DNA from: Flammula alnicola
Lineage: Eukaryota; Basidiomycota; Agaricomycetes; Agaricales; Strophariaceae
Length of the DNA: 64,000 nt
Direction of reading: 5' to 3'
Assembly (NCBI GenBank): GCA_015499995.1
Contig: JADNRV010000093.1
Location: 124,001-188,000, forward strand
Below are positions 12,498-22,836 of this stretch, one piece after another. The notes beneath the pieces were generated by a model. That model was not told the origin of the DNA, searched no databases, and worked only from the letters and a program-made list of their open reading frames with translations. The stretch's first letter is position 1; each line of letters opens with the position of its first letter. Position numbers and translations under genes: made by a program.

Positions 12498-12629
12498 CTG
12501 GTGGAAAAATTATCTGTATATGCCCTTGAATGATTTTGTTGGATCAGTAGAGGCGCAAGTAACAAGATGGTGGGAGGACTGACAAGTGCTATGATTCTGA
12601 ACTCAACGCCACCGCCCGAGAGCTGTGCA

Positions 12630-14040
12630 CTGTAAACGCTTCGTGCGAATGTCAATTTACGGCCCACATGTGATCATCTCATCACACATCGTTATCTTAT
12701 CTTTCCATCAAACACCGCCCGATTCCATGCTACCCTTTCTCTCTAGTCACCTTGATCCCTTTCGAGTCACTTTCCATGCCCCCTAACTAGTGGCGACGCT
12801 CGCAACATAGTGAAGAACTTGAGAGCACCTCAACATCTCTCTATGTTTGTTTTACCTCGTGTTGCAACCCGCACAGCGATGTCCTTCCGTTTACCGTTGT
12901 TACTACTTCTCATTACAGAGTTAAGCCTTGGTTAAACCTTGTGTCCCCCCGGGCCACCAGCAGCCATTTCTCGTGGTCATGGCCATGTATTCTAACTTCG
13001 AAAGCGGAATCATCGACGCAAGGTTCTGGTGCAAATAAGTAGTCCTGCTTTTGTTTTTCATGAATCCCGTTGGAGTCTTGTTCAACTCCATTGCAAGTTC
13101 AGAGTTGCAAGTTGCAATTGTTGCAATCTGTTCAGCTGCCAGTTTGCGCGGAGAGTCCCGGGAGATTCCCGCCGGCAAGGACGCCGATGGCCAGTTACGC
13201 AATTGCCATTACATTTCTTCTCGAGCAGTGTCCTCCATCTGACATCGCCTCGACCCTCGACTTTTGGACTGCTGCAGTCCTTATGCTCCCGTCATGGTCA
13301 TCTTGCCGTCCAATTTTCACGAATAACTCAAAAAATGGAATCAAACGCTAACGCGCCGATGGCCTTCACACCATATAGACACCCTCCCGAGCTACTTTCC
13401 CTGAACTATGATGTCTAGTTTTGTGTTTTAACCAAACGCATGAGCCGACGGTTCGGCGCAATCCACCATACGGATTTGTCTATGGGTCATGGAGGTCCTC
13501 GTAGATGCTGCGAGCCCATCATGCGCAGCCAGGCTATACAACTGACGAACTTAGACTCTTGTCGGACCCGAATCTTTGGCTCTGAACATATCGATGCTGT
13601 TCATAGCCCGGATTTTCTTGCCTCGACCAATGTTGGTAGCGTATGCTTCCTTTGTAGACATTCTTGGCCCTTCTGTTTTAATTAACCATCCTTTCGAAAT
13701 CGAGACCCGTAATCGCTTCTGAGATGGACTATCATTCAGAGCTGAAGCGCAGTCGACCCGTATATTGCGCTCATACCTTCAACTTTCCTGCATGCTTCTG
13801 TTCTTATTACGCGACTACCGAAGCCCCAGATTATACTAGTAGACATCTGGGGTATTCCTCTGTCACTGTGTGATCGATGTCCCCCAAGCAGAAAGTGTCT
13901 AATAGTAACTTTCAGGGTCATTATTGTACGGTATCGCTTACTGGTTATGCACTTGGGGAATGGCGAAAATCTCTCTCTGAATTCCTGCTGGCGACACTTT
14001 CATCACCTCTCTAATTGGTGAATAATGGACTCCGGTGTGC
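12630..14040. other. Intergenic, no gene supported
   Basis: Several short open frames exist here (for example on the plus strand around 13030-13420), but none has a recognisable domain, a consistent splice model or a paralogue in the window. I found nothing else in this stretch. Confidence 0.4.
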
Positions 14041-14238
14041 CAGATCTGGCAAGGCGTTCGGCTAGATTAGATAGCTAGATTAGATTCCATCAGCGGCTGT
14101 GCACGGTCTTGTTTGCCAGCGCGTCGCCTCGTCCGACACATTCCACTCTTTGCCTGCGATGCTATACCGCAAGGCGTGCTTGACGCATATCCGAGCTCCT
14201 TCTTCCGATCGTCCGGTCGGATTGGACTGCTCCGCCGG
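14041..14238 (+). repeat. Dispersed GATTAGAT repeat, copy C
   Basis: Full-looking family member. It has AGATCTGGCA, CGGCTAGATTAGATAGCTAG, GGCTGTGCACGG, TTTGCCAGCGCG, a block with GCTATACCGC, then TCGGATTGGACTGCTCC. It is not close to a recognised gene. Confidence 0.65.
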
Positions 14239-14732
14239 CTTTCCTTGGTTTACTTTAAAGCCAACATCTCAGCGAGGCGCAGTTGAGAAAGTTTCCTCAC
14301 CTCGGAATTCGATCGCAATATGCATTTAGATCTCTCTGTGAGCAAGATGAACAAATTTTCCTCTATCTCACTGCGGGCAAGGTATTGTCTGTGGCCGTTC
14401 CGACCCAACAGGCTGCGTGCACAAGCACGGCCACATGCAATCTTATCCACTACTGTACCGAAATGTATGGCGGCAGTGACTTAGATACCTCTTCAATCCG
14501 CACTAGCAACCGAGTTAGCCATGAACTTCTGTTGATGCGTTGCATTTCTGAAAATAGGCAACACAAAAAATGCTTTCGATTTTGGACCGGAACTGTACAT
14601 GGATCTCGATGCTTAGAATGCAGGATGCAGGACATGTGGGCCGCTGAAGTGGATATGCGAAAAATATCTATAATGCGCCCATGACCCGACCCACTCGTGG
14701 CTTGCATATGACTCCTCGTCTGGTGGATCACA

Positions 14733-14740
14733 TATAAAAG
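14733..14740 (+). promoter_or_regulatory. TATA box of the small ORF at 14801
   Basis: TATAAAAG stands 61 bases before the ATG at 14801. A pyrimidine-rich leader follows it, an arrangement common in fungal core promoters. Confidence 0.45.
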
Positions 14741-14800
14741 AATTTACCTCAAGACGCTCTCCTACATTACAAATTTTCGGCCTCATCCTCTCGTCTCGAA

Positions 14801-15124
14801 ATGTTCGCCCTTAATCCCTATGCTCAGGAAGGACGGTACAACTTCGACAACTCCAACTCAATAACCCAACATCCTTCATTTTCCCATCCACCAAAATTCG
14901 GGGCACTTCCTCCGCGCGAAGATAGCTCTGTGTCTTTCTTAACATTCGATATTCGTCCCTTTCAACCCCGACATCCTCAACTGTCACCGGACCCAACAAT
15001 AGGAGGTTCTTCGAAATTAGTACAACCTCTCGTGCCGACGCAACAGTCATTTTTAAAGGACGCCAGCCATTCGCCGTGGCCCGGTGGACACCACATCCTA
15101 CCATCGAGGCGAATGGCGTCTTAG
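14801..15124 (+). CDS. Small hypothetical protein, PAM2-like N-terminus
   Basis: Single-exon frame of 107 aa from an ATG with a good TATA box and CT-rich leader upstream. The protein is rich in Pro, Ser and His, with no signal peptide or membrane segment. Residues 4-9 read LNPYAQ followed by E. This resembles the LNPxAxE start of PAM2 motifs that bind poly(A)-binding protein, but the following conserved Phe is Gly here. I do not recognise a family. Support comes from the promoter arrangement and the open frame only, so it may not be a gene. Confidence 0.35.
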   Translation: MFALNPYAQEGRYNFDNSNSITQHPSFSHPPKFGALPPREDSSVSFLTFDIRPFQPRHPQLSPDPTIGGSSKLVQPLVPTQQSFLKDASHSPWPGGHHILPSRRMAS

Positions 15125-16092
15125 AATCGCAGCGAACGGGATCCTTCTTGTTACTTACTGTATGAGGATCATAGGTAATAGCCACATCTTATCAATTTTA
15201 AGTTTTTTCTTATCTTGATCTTGTCTTCTTCGCCGCTACCGAAGCATGTTTATTAGTGGGAAATATTATGTTTGGGTTCCGCGTTCAAGAGGAACATATG
15301 TAAGTCGATCTTTCATTTGCGTCGCCCATTAGTAAGCTTACGGTACCGTCTGCCAACCTATGGGCCCACATCCTCCAGTTCAGCTTGCGCGAGCTCTTTA
15401 GAGTCGCGATAATGCCAGACTTTCCTTGGAGATCGCTGGTGAAGTATTCCAGCTCAGCGTTTTCGAACCCTGTATCCTGTCTACGATGCTACTATTGAGC
15501 GCTAGGTGCATATACTGAGTCCTAATTTGCTTTCGTACATATTTATTATGGGGAATAAAGAACGACTCATAGATTAGTACTTATAATGTAGTTTGGGCTT
15601 GGTTCGAGCCCGATCCAAATACCAGCGCCGATGTCGCATGACTGGAAGCAATGGCAATTGACGGGCGGTGCCACAATGATGTTACTTTTGTTCCCATGCG
15701 TATATAAGCTCCAGGAATGACTTGTCCTTCCTTGAGAGACACGTAATTTATGGGGAAGAATCCAGCAATATATCCAGAGGATGCGGGCAATAAGACAAGA
15801 ATAGTATTAACGCTGTATTGCCGAATTAACACTACCGACGACATGACTCAGTGGATTCAGATATGGTGAAGATTTATGCGTTGTAGTCACTTTACTTTAC
15901 TTCAACTTTTGGCTTTCCTCTGTAATATTACTATATTTCAATTCTCTTATGTTTTGTAATTCCCAGTGACGAAGACAATAAATAGAAGAAAAAAAGAAAA
16001 CGATCCAAGATAACATCAGTACATCCAGTCTTTCAGCTATTTACAATATTTTACCGGCCGCCGTATAACAGCGGTTCCAAATTCCTTGCTTA
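15125..16092. other. Intergenic, one weak ORF
   Basis: An ATG-initiated frame of 87 codons runs on the minus strand from 15844 to 15581 (starts MSSVVLIRQYSVN). It has no recognised domain and no promoter signal that I could see, so I do not call it a gene. The remainder is unremarkable. Confidence 0.35.
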
Positions 16093-18310
16093 TTACATTA
16101 AGACCATATACAGCGCCGAGGCAGTAGCAAACCAGCACATCACAATCCCGTCTCGTAGTGAAGCCTTCATAACCGCGGTGCTGGCTGCCTTCTGGACTGC
16201 GCTCTTAAGACTATCAGGAACAGTGGTTGCTTGAGCCAGCTGCTTATAATTGACCCCAGTCGGCAAGTGTCCCTTTGCCGAATAATACGACTCGATCTTC
16301 GGCATATTGAAGGTGGGAACGGCGAACGCGGCTGCTAAAATAGTGCCGCTTGGAGCTGCCTGTAAAGTTACAATGGCCGGATCTGTGCCATTCGAACCAG
16401 CCGCTGAGGCTGCAGCAGCGTTGTCGTTCGCGATGATATAACATTGCTGCGCCGTAGGGTTCGACTTGGTGGAGCCGTTGAGGAAGGGCAGATCTTTCTG
16501 GAAAAGCGTATTGTTCCACTGTGCGATTCCCTTCAATGTTATAACAGATAAATCCAGGTCAGCTTTAGCGATGGTCTGCAAGCTCATGCCGGCAGTCATG
16601 AGATACGCTGTGTCGAACGATTCGAAATCGTTGTCACCGATGGGCTTGCATTCACGATTGACTTGCGACGAGAGAGTTGAGGAGAGAGTCATGTGGGGGG
16701 CATTCTGGGTGATGCGAGCTTGCACTCCAAACTTTCCTCCTACCGTAACGCCGAGCTCGATAAAGGGGGCGAGAGCGGCTCCAAGAGTTGTATTTAATTG
16801 ACCACTGTTGACTCGAAAGGGGACGCTTTCAACCTTGGCACCGTCCCTACGTCCTTCGTGAGCTTTCCTTCCAACGCATTACGGAGAATAGACACAGACC
16901 AGCCTTTAGCTTTTACGACCTTCTGTTGCAGGAAGTCGACAGACGCCGTCGCTCCAGAGGGAATCTTCAAATTCAGGCACGAGCGTAAGCTTAGATCCGG
17001 GTCAAACAGTTTTCTAGTACTTACTGAGCCTTTAGCGCCCATTGTGAAGTTCAAAGGACCGTTCATGTCGAGCTCGAAACTGACCCCCATCCCAATCGAT
17101 GGCCCAAAGGAAAAAATTCCCGGAATCTGGTTTCATAATTAATTACAGATGACGCCTCTTCGAGCTATGTAACTCACCGCGACTGCAAGTCCTGGAATTG
17201 GAATGTTCAAGAAATCAAAAGATGGTGTCGCAGATATCGCTAAATTCATGCTAACGTCCAGAACGACTGACTGTTCGAACGTTTCAATATTTGCTGACAA
17301 GGACGCTGCATTGACAGTCAAGTCTGCCGCGGTAACATTGAAATTCATGTCGACCGTAAAGTTGAAGTTTGATGCGCAATCGACGCAGAGTACTTCCACC
17401 GATGATCCCGTCAACTGACTATAAAATGTTTTCTCATTAATCCATCTTTCAGCAGTCAAAGAAATTAAACCAACTTTAGTACGGCTTCGGCGAGACCTCC
17501 AGCTGATGAATTTCCTGGGAAGATTTGAATCCCGCTGAAATCATTGTTGTAGGCTTGGCTAAACGTATCATCTCTTCGACCGATAGTCCCCGCAGACTTG
17601 GTGGTCCAGCTGCTGGCAATATTTTTATGACCATAGCTGACCTCGAAAAACTGGCCTATGTCTTTGAGGGGGAGCGGCTCAACAAAGAGCGATATTTTTT
17701 GTGAAAAGACATCCGCATTTATTTCGTAGACGCTGTAATTGAATGCGATATCAACGAGAGGGAACAAAGCATAAATAGAGAGATGAACGGACCTCCATGC
17801 GCCTCTTTCGTCATCCAAATTGCATCCCGGGTGCGAGGTCACAGCGCGGAAAGTTTTGAAATTGGTCCAAGAGCTGGCCGCTTCCCTAGTAGCGTCCTCG
17901 GGCAAAAAATGGAGATCGATTGCGCCTGTCCCACAACTAACGGAGCTAAGCAAGCCGTCGAAGGTTTCAATGAGGACGATGGGGTGTTCGGAATATGCTG
18001 TGAATGAGACCGTCGCCTTGGGAGAGTAATGGGAACCTGAAATACAACGGGTTAGACCGCAGCGCGGATGCTGCTTCTGGAACACACCATGTCCGTAGTC
18101 GAGGATAACCGAAGAGCGTGGCATGAAGAAATCTGCATCGGGTAACCCTCGTCGTTCATTAGAAAGGTCTCGTTTGGCAGGGGCGAGCTTCCGGGCGACG
18201 TGGTGTGCGTCGACTATCAACGCATATGAAACTGGGGCCATGCACAAAACGATGGCCAAAGCAAAAGCCAGAGAGACAAGCCATAATTTGAAGGGCGTTG
18301 ACTTTGCCAT
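16093..18310 (-). CDS. Large secreted protein, possible DUF7029/DUF7223 type, with frame break
   Basis: Three exons by eye: 18310-17475, 17418-17178 and 17126-16093, about 700 aa. The start is the ATG of MAKSTPFKLW; an in-frame GTG lies further up. Residues about 8-30 form a signal peptide or anchor (WLVSLAFALAIVLCMAPV). The body has many N-glycosylation-type NxT/S sites and few cysteines. The C-terminus is hydrophobic (IVMCWFATASALYMVLM), compatible with a GPI-anchor signal. The layout recalls fungal secreted proteins of unknown function with DUF7029/DUF7223 domains, but I cannot confirm this. Around 16795-16820 the frame shifts by one base (KASPF continues as RVNSGQLNTTLG in another frame) and no intron can explain it. 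It is either a pseudogenising deletion or a sequencing error. Function unknown. Confidence 0.6.
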
Positions 18311-21300
18311 CTCAGCGGGCTCCACTGTAAGTTGTCGCGGTAAACGGAATAAAAGGGAGGACGCAGAACCATTCTAACTTCTTGCCGTCTTATAAATCCT
18401 AATGCAGATGCCTCAAGGCTCAGGCGATCGGCGGTGGCCAGATCTGTAATTAGGCGCTCAACGCTTAGGCTTCAGTTCATAGGCAGCCCTCGCAATACCT
18501 CAGCAGATCTACGGTTCGAGTCGTAAAATATGCGAATCGATGTCGTTTCATCATCTTGAGGCGATGAACATTAGAACATAAACAACGAATTCGTTGTCAC
18601 GCTACCTGTTCTAGCAGAGTTGAATAGACGCCCTTGATCACTATCTCCTGAATCTGGGTTAGCACTTGTGTAATATGCGAGACATATTGATACCGTTAGC
18701 TCACTGTTTGTTACTAACTTACGGTATATTCTCTTATCACTGCCTGAGTTACTACATAAGTAATTTCGTCGATCTTTGCTACGTAAAACGAACGTGAGAT
18801 AGCTTCGCACGTGAAACAAGCGCCACCTTGAAACCCGACTTTGACATGATGAAGAAATACCCGAGGCCCAAATGCAGCATCCGCTATCAAGAGGGGCAAG
18901 TACTGCCTTCGGGGATGATTGAAACTCAGAATCTGGGGCGCCAATGAAGTTGACGGCAGTGACAGCCATTTGAATCGCTAATCAAGGTATGATTTCGCAT
19001 AGATTATCAATTAGCAATCGATGCAATACGTTGATGCGTGAGCTTTAATTTGACGACGGCCATCAGCCAAGACTACGTTTGTGAGAGTGAGGAAGTGGGG
19101 AGGCGGGACATGATATTGGGAAGGGATGGTGAGCAGTGGGAGAGCAAAAGCAAACTAAAAGCATTGTCCGAATCCTGGTTAAGTATCTGTGTATCTGTCG
19201 CTTCTTCGACGTGGTGTAAGTAGTAGTTCCCGAGATGCCAAAAAAATACACCAATGAGGTTCCCTTCTGCAGCCACATTACAATGTGCGCGAGGCGCTAC
19301 CTACGTACGTAGGCCACCATTCATGATTCATCTCACCTCCGTCAATATTGACAGTTGGGGTTTATCCAGGGAAATGACTGACACATTGACGACCAATTCC
19401 GGAAGCACTTTCCGAGACGATATCCGATGATTAGGAGAAATCGTGAAGTCGTAATATAACCAACAAAGAGGGAAACGATATCTTGCATCATCGCCGCCCG
19501 CGAGTTCACAACCGGAAGGTATAGTGTTGATCTGTTGGACCTGTTGGTTATGACGCTAACTAGGCAACATATGCAGCGATAGACACGTACTAGTCCGACT
19601 CTCACTTCTCATTGGGAAAGCTGACATGAAGGTACTTTACTAGAAGCGAATTGTGTGCGGTTTTTGGATACACTCAAGTCATGTTATCGATCACCCACAT
19701 TCGGAAGTTAGCATGTGCAAAAATAATCACATAAGCTTCTCGGCACGCCGGCAACGATGATCGATTCGGCGCTTATCGAAGTTCACCCTCACTCTCACGA
19801 CAGTTCTACCAGTATAGATCCTTTGTGGAGCCACCGGGGGTCTCCTAACTATTGCAACTTGTTGGGTATATCCATGAAGTGAATCGTGACGAGCCGACCA
19901 AGACATCGTCGGCTTTTCCCTTGTGACAATCGGCATTAACCTTTCCTTTCATATTCAAAGCTTTTAGGGCTTCTCTATCACAATAGGGTCTCTGACGGTT
20001 GGATGCCTCATTGACGGTCGTGTAATAAATAATCCCGTCGAATGATACCCAATCGCACTTCGCTCATAAGTTACTGCCTGGAGGATACTCCATGATAGAT
20101 GTGCGGACATCGATCAAACCAAGGAAAACAGGCACGCTGACTGAGGTGAGGGAGCCTCTGTGCAGTTGGGGGAAGCCAGAATCTTGAGATAGATAACTAC
20201 GCATGTCCTGTCTTTCCTAGCGCCACGCATGATGTAGATCTCTCTCTTTCAATCGTCTGGTAGCGGGTTAGAGATGGTTTCTTGATGGCTTTGTCGTTTC
20301 TTCTCCCTCTACAAGACACCATTAAAACAGCCACCGCTCACCTCCCACTATTATCCTCCACCTTATCCTCTTAGTCGTCTAAATTTATCAATTAATAACA
20401 CCCGTCAAACGGAACTCAGCGCCTCTGGTTAATGTAAACCACTTGATTTGTCGGCTCTATCAGTTGTACATAGGTACAGACAAGTAAAGGTTCCCAGCGC
20501 TCCTTGCGGTATGGCGGACCCCTCGCGTGAGTAAATATTTATCTCTACATAATAGGATAACATACATAGTAGCGGTAAACAGGTGATGACTTGATGGTAA
20601 CGCCGCTGTATTCCGGAATAATTCCCTTGGAAAATTGACAGAGTTAGGGAAGAACGAAAGAATCGATGATCAGCGCTCAGCGCTGAAGGACAGGAGGATG
20701 AATAAGAGATAGAATTTACGAATCGTTGCCATTTGTATGCGCTCGAGTACGTCTACGACGGGAAACTGGTGTTCGAGAAAAGACAGGTGAAGCCTACTTA
20801 TGACTGAGCGAAGTGCGACGGAGTCACGTAAACGTTATTGTTCTCTTTACCGAAAATTATGTCTGGTAAATCTCTAGTAACCTTCTGAACCCGAAAACTT
20901 GGTAAAAGGTGCTATGGTTTGAGGGTCTGATAGATAATCTCTCCGTCTCCAACATTTTCGTTGCAACTGAATTGGAATTTGGGGGCTCAAGGGGGTAAAA
21001 CATTAAGTAAACTTTGCGAAGGTTAAGCATCTGAGAACTCAAGTACTCACTCCTCTAACTTCCGATAGCGTCGGGCTTTCGGCCCTGCTATGTGGTGTAG
21101 CTTGTGACGTTCGTCGCGGAGCTTGTCCTCCTAGCTCCTCTAAATCCCAAGTACCTTTAACTGCGAAGTACAGTACTAACAACGGGTTTGGATCCCGTAC
21201 CCTATGTGATTCATCGATGTCGTCTACAGTATGTTAACGTGATTTTGGAGAGCCTTTTCGTAGGGAATGTTAGACTCAGAGCTGCTCTTGAATTCGGGAA

Positions 21301-21699
21301 GTAGAAATGGTATTCGAGCTGAAAGCTAGCCGGTGGTCATTGACAGATGAGTCATTGTTAGCGATGGAGAATCAGAAGCGAAACGGGTGGAACACCCCTG
21401 AATTCGTGTGGATGCACATGAGGCAGGATCTCCGTCAACTTCGTTTTCGCGCTGTCATGCTGATATTCCCGTCAGCACCTGCTTTTGTTTTGTTTCAGGG
21501 ATTGCCTCTGATGTTGTTCGTTCTTACGTGAATATCATGTTTTTTGTTCACATCGTGGGGCAGTGCCTCAGCGCTCAGCTATCAATCTACATGACCATCC
21601 TCGTGGGGAGGGACTTCGTTCGAGATATTCTCACGGGCCTCTTCACTAGCATTGCGTGACAGGTATGTTACCTCTACTCGAGCCTTATCGTAAACAGTC
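18311..21699. other. Gene-poor stretch
   Basis: No gene could be supported here. A 132-codon frame on the minus strand near 18571-18969 and an overlapping frame near 18714-18944 have no recognised domain. The segment 18311-18480, directly upstream of the secreted-protein gene, has a diverged copy at 54513-54690. The stretch from 19.9 to 21.0 kb is non-coding in appearance. Confidence 0.4.
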
Positions 21700-22455
21700 C
21701 TGAGTGGGCCGACGCTGAACAGCGCCTCGTCGCGAACTACCTTTTCTCGAGATCTGATCCCTCTCGAAACGACGGCCAGAAGCTCATGCATCATGGCTAG
21801 TATTGCCTGTCAAATTTGCCTTAGCATTCCCGGCGCTAGAGAGTTCATCGAAAGCGCGTTCGACCATGACTCCCTGGTTTTCGAGCGGTCACTCCAGTCA
21901 CAACTGACATCCCTTATTGCCGAGCCTGTTAGCCTGTTTCAGCCTGTTACTGGCTACTTCTCTGACCCCGCTCATCCGTGTCTTTTCGTCATAGACGGCT
22001 TGATGAATGTCGAGATCCTAATGTCCAGCGCAAAATCTTCGAGATTATCTCTAACGCCCTGAGACAAACTCAGTTGCCGCTGCTATTTCTTATCGCTGGT
22101 CGATCGGAGCAGCACATGTCCTCCACAACTAACTCACGGAAATTCACTAAATTGTGCGCACAATCGACTTGCATTAGATCATACTTTCCATCCAGATGAA
22201 GATATACAACGTTTTCTTCGAGATTCTTTCGATGAGATCAAGGAGATGCACCACATGAAAGCCTACCTCCCTGCTACGTGGCCTACCGCCGATTCCATGA
22301 TAACAGCAAGTCGTCTGGTCACTTTATCTATGCATCTGTCGTCGTCAAATATGTGAGCTCAGCTCGCCATCGGCCAACTGATCGCCTCGATGTTATCCTT
22401 GGACTACAGCCTGCTCGCAGCGACACGCCATTTGCCAAACTTGACATATTGTAGA
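21700..22455 (+). pseudogene. Relic of NACHT-domain NLR-like gene
   Basis: Fragments of the NLR family are spread over several frames. They include LFSRSDPSRND, IACQICLSIPGAREFIESAF (compare SNIPGARARIEKII in the intact copies), LFVIDGL next to DECRDPNVQRKIFEII in another frame (Walker B), PLLFLIAGRSEQ, DIQRFLRDSFDEIKEM, and DRLDVILGLQPARSDTPFAKL. The Walker A region and everything after this block are missing. Frame changes and stops make it inactive. It is more distant from the two intact copies than they are from each other, so it derives from another family member. Confidence 0.8.
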
Positions 22456-22500
22456 CGATTGTGGCTATCGTGGTCCTGAAGTGGAGCTATTTACGCAGAC

Positions 22501-22836
22501 TCATTTGGGATCCAAAATGCCGTCAATTCGTCTAAAAATTTCAACGACATGCGAATACATGAATTCTTCGGACTCATAATCGTAATATATCGGCAAATGA
22601 TCACCGCGACGCAAACTCAGTTCCCCAAAGTAGCGTGGTGTAGTTATGTAAAATGAAAGATTACAGTTGGTTCGAGGAATTGCCGGAGCGCAGAGTTGAG
22701 ACCAATTTTGCTCGTCCTCGAGGCATTCAGAACCACAAACAAGAGGCAGAGACTCGAGAATAAAGAACGCGAGGAACCCGGTGGGAACAAGGATACCAAC
22801 TGACGGAAAGCTGTTCCTCTTAGCTCGAGCCCACAT
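22501..22836 (-). CDS. Small hypothetical ORF with hydrophobic N-terminus
   Basis: ATG-initiated frame of 111 aa. Residues about 14-34 are hydrophobic (ILVPTGFLAFFILESLPLVC), compatible with a signal peptide, followed by a part with four more cysteines. No family is recognised and no promoter signal was found. It may be a chance frame. Confidence 0.25.
   Translation of the reverse strand: MWARAKRNSFPSVGILVPTGFLAFFILESLPLVCGSECLEDEQNWSQLCAPAIPRTNCNLSFYITTPRYFGELSLRRGDHLPIYYDYESEEFMYSHVVEIFRRIDGILDPK

Larger units (their letters stand above)
8240..12629. repeat. Segmental duplication, copy 2
   Basis: Direct copy of 2360-6618, about 6 kb further on. It carries the second NLR-like gene and the adjoining non-coding stretch. 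The two copies are separated by 1.6 kb that holds only the ATG14-like relic. The left junction falls right after that relic's last recognisable codons. Confidence 0.85.

Noticed and set aside
14050..14100. GATTAGATTAG runs as telomere-like repeat
   Set aside because: The unit is not TTAGGG, it occurs once per dispersed element, and it is surrounded by other conserved blocks.
18308..18325. Earlier start (GTG) for the secreted-protein gene
   Set aside because: Only the ATG at 18310 is a standard nuclear start, and the truncated copy at 54512 conserves that same ATG.
18505..18530. tRNA-like GGTTCGAGTC box
   Set aside because: No matching A box or cloverleaf could be laid around it.
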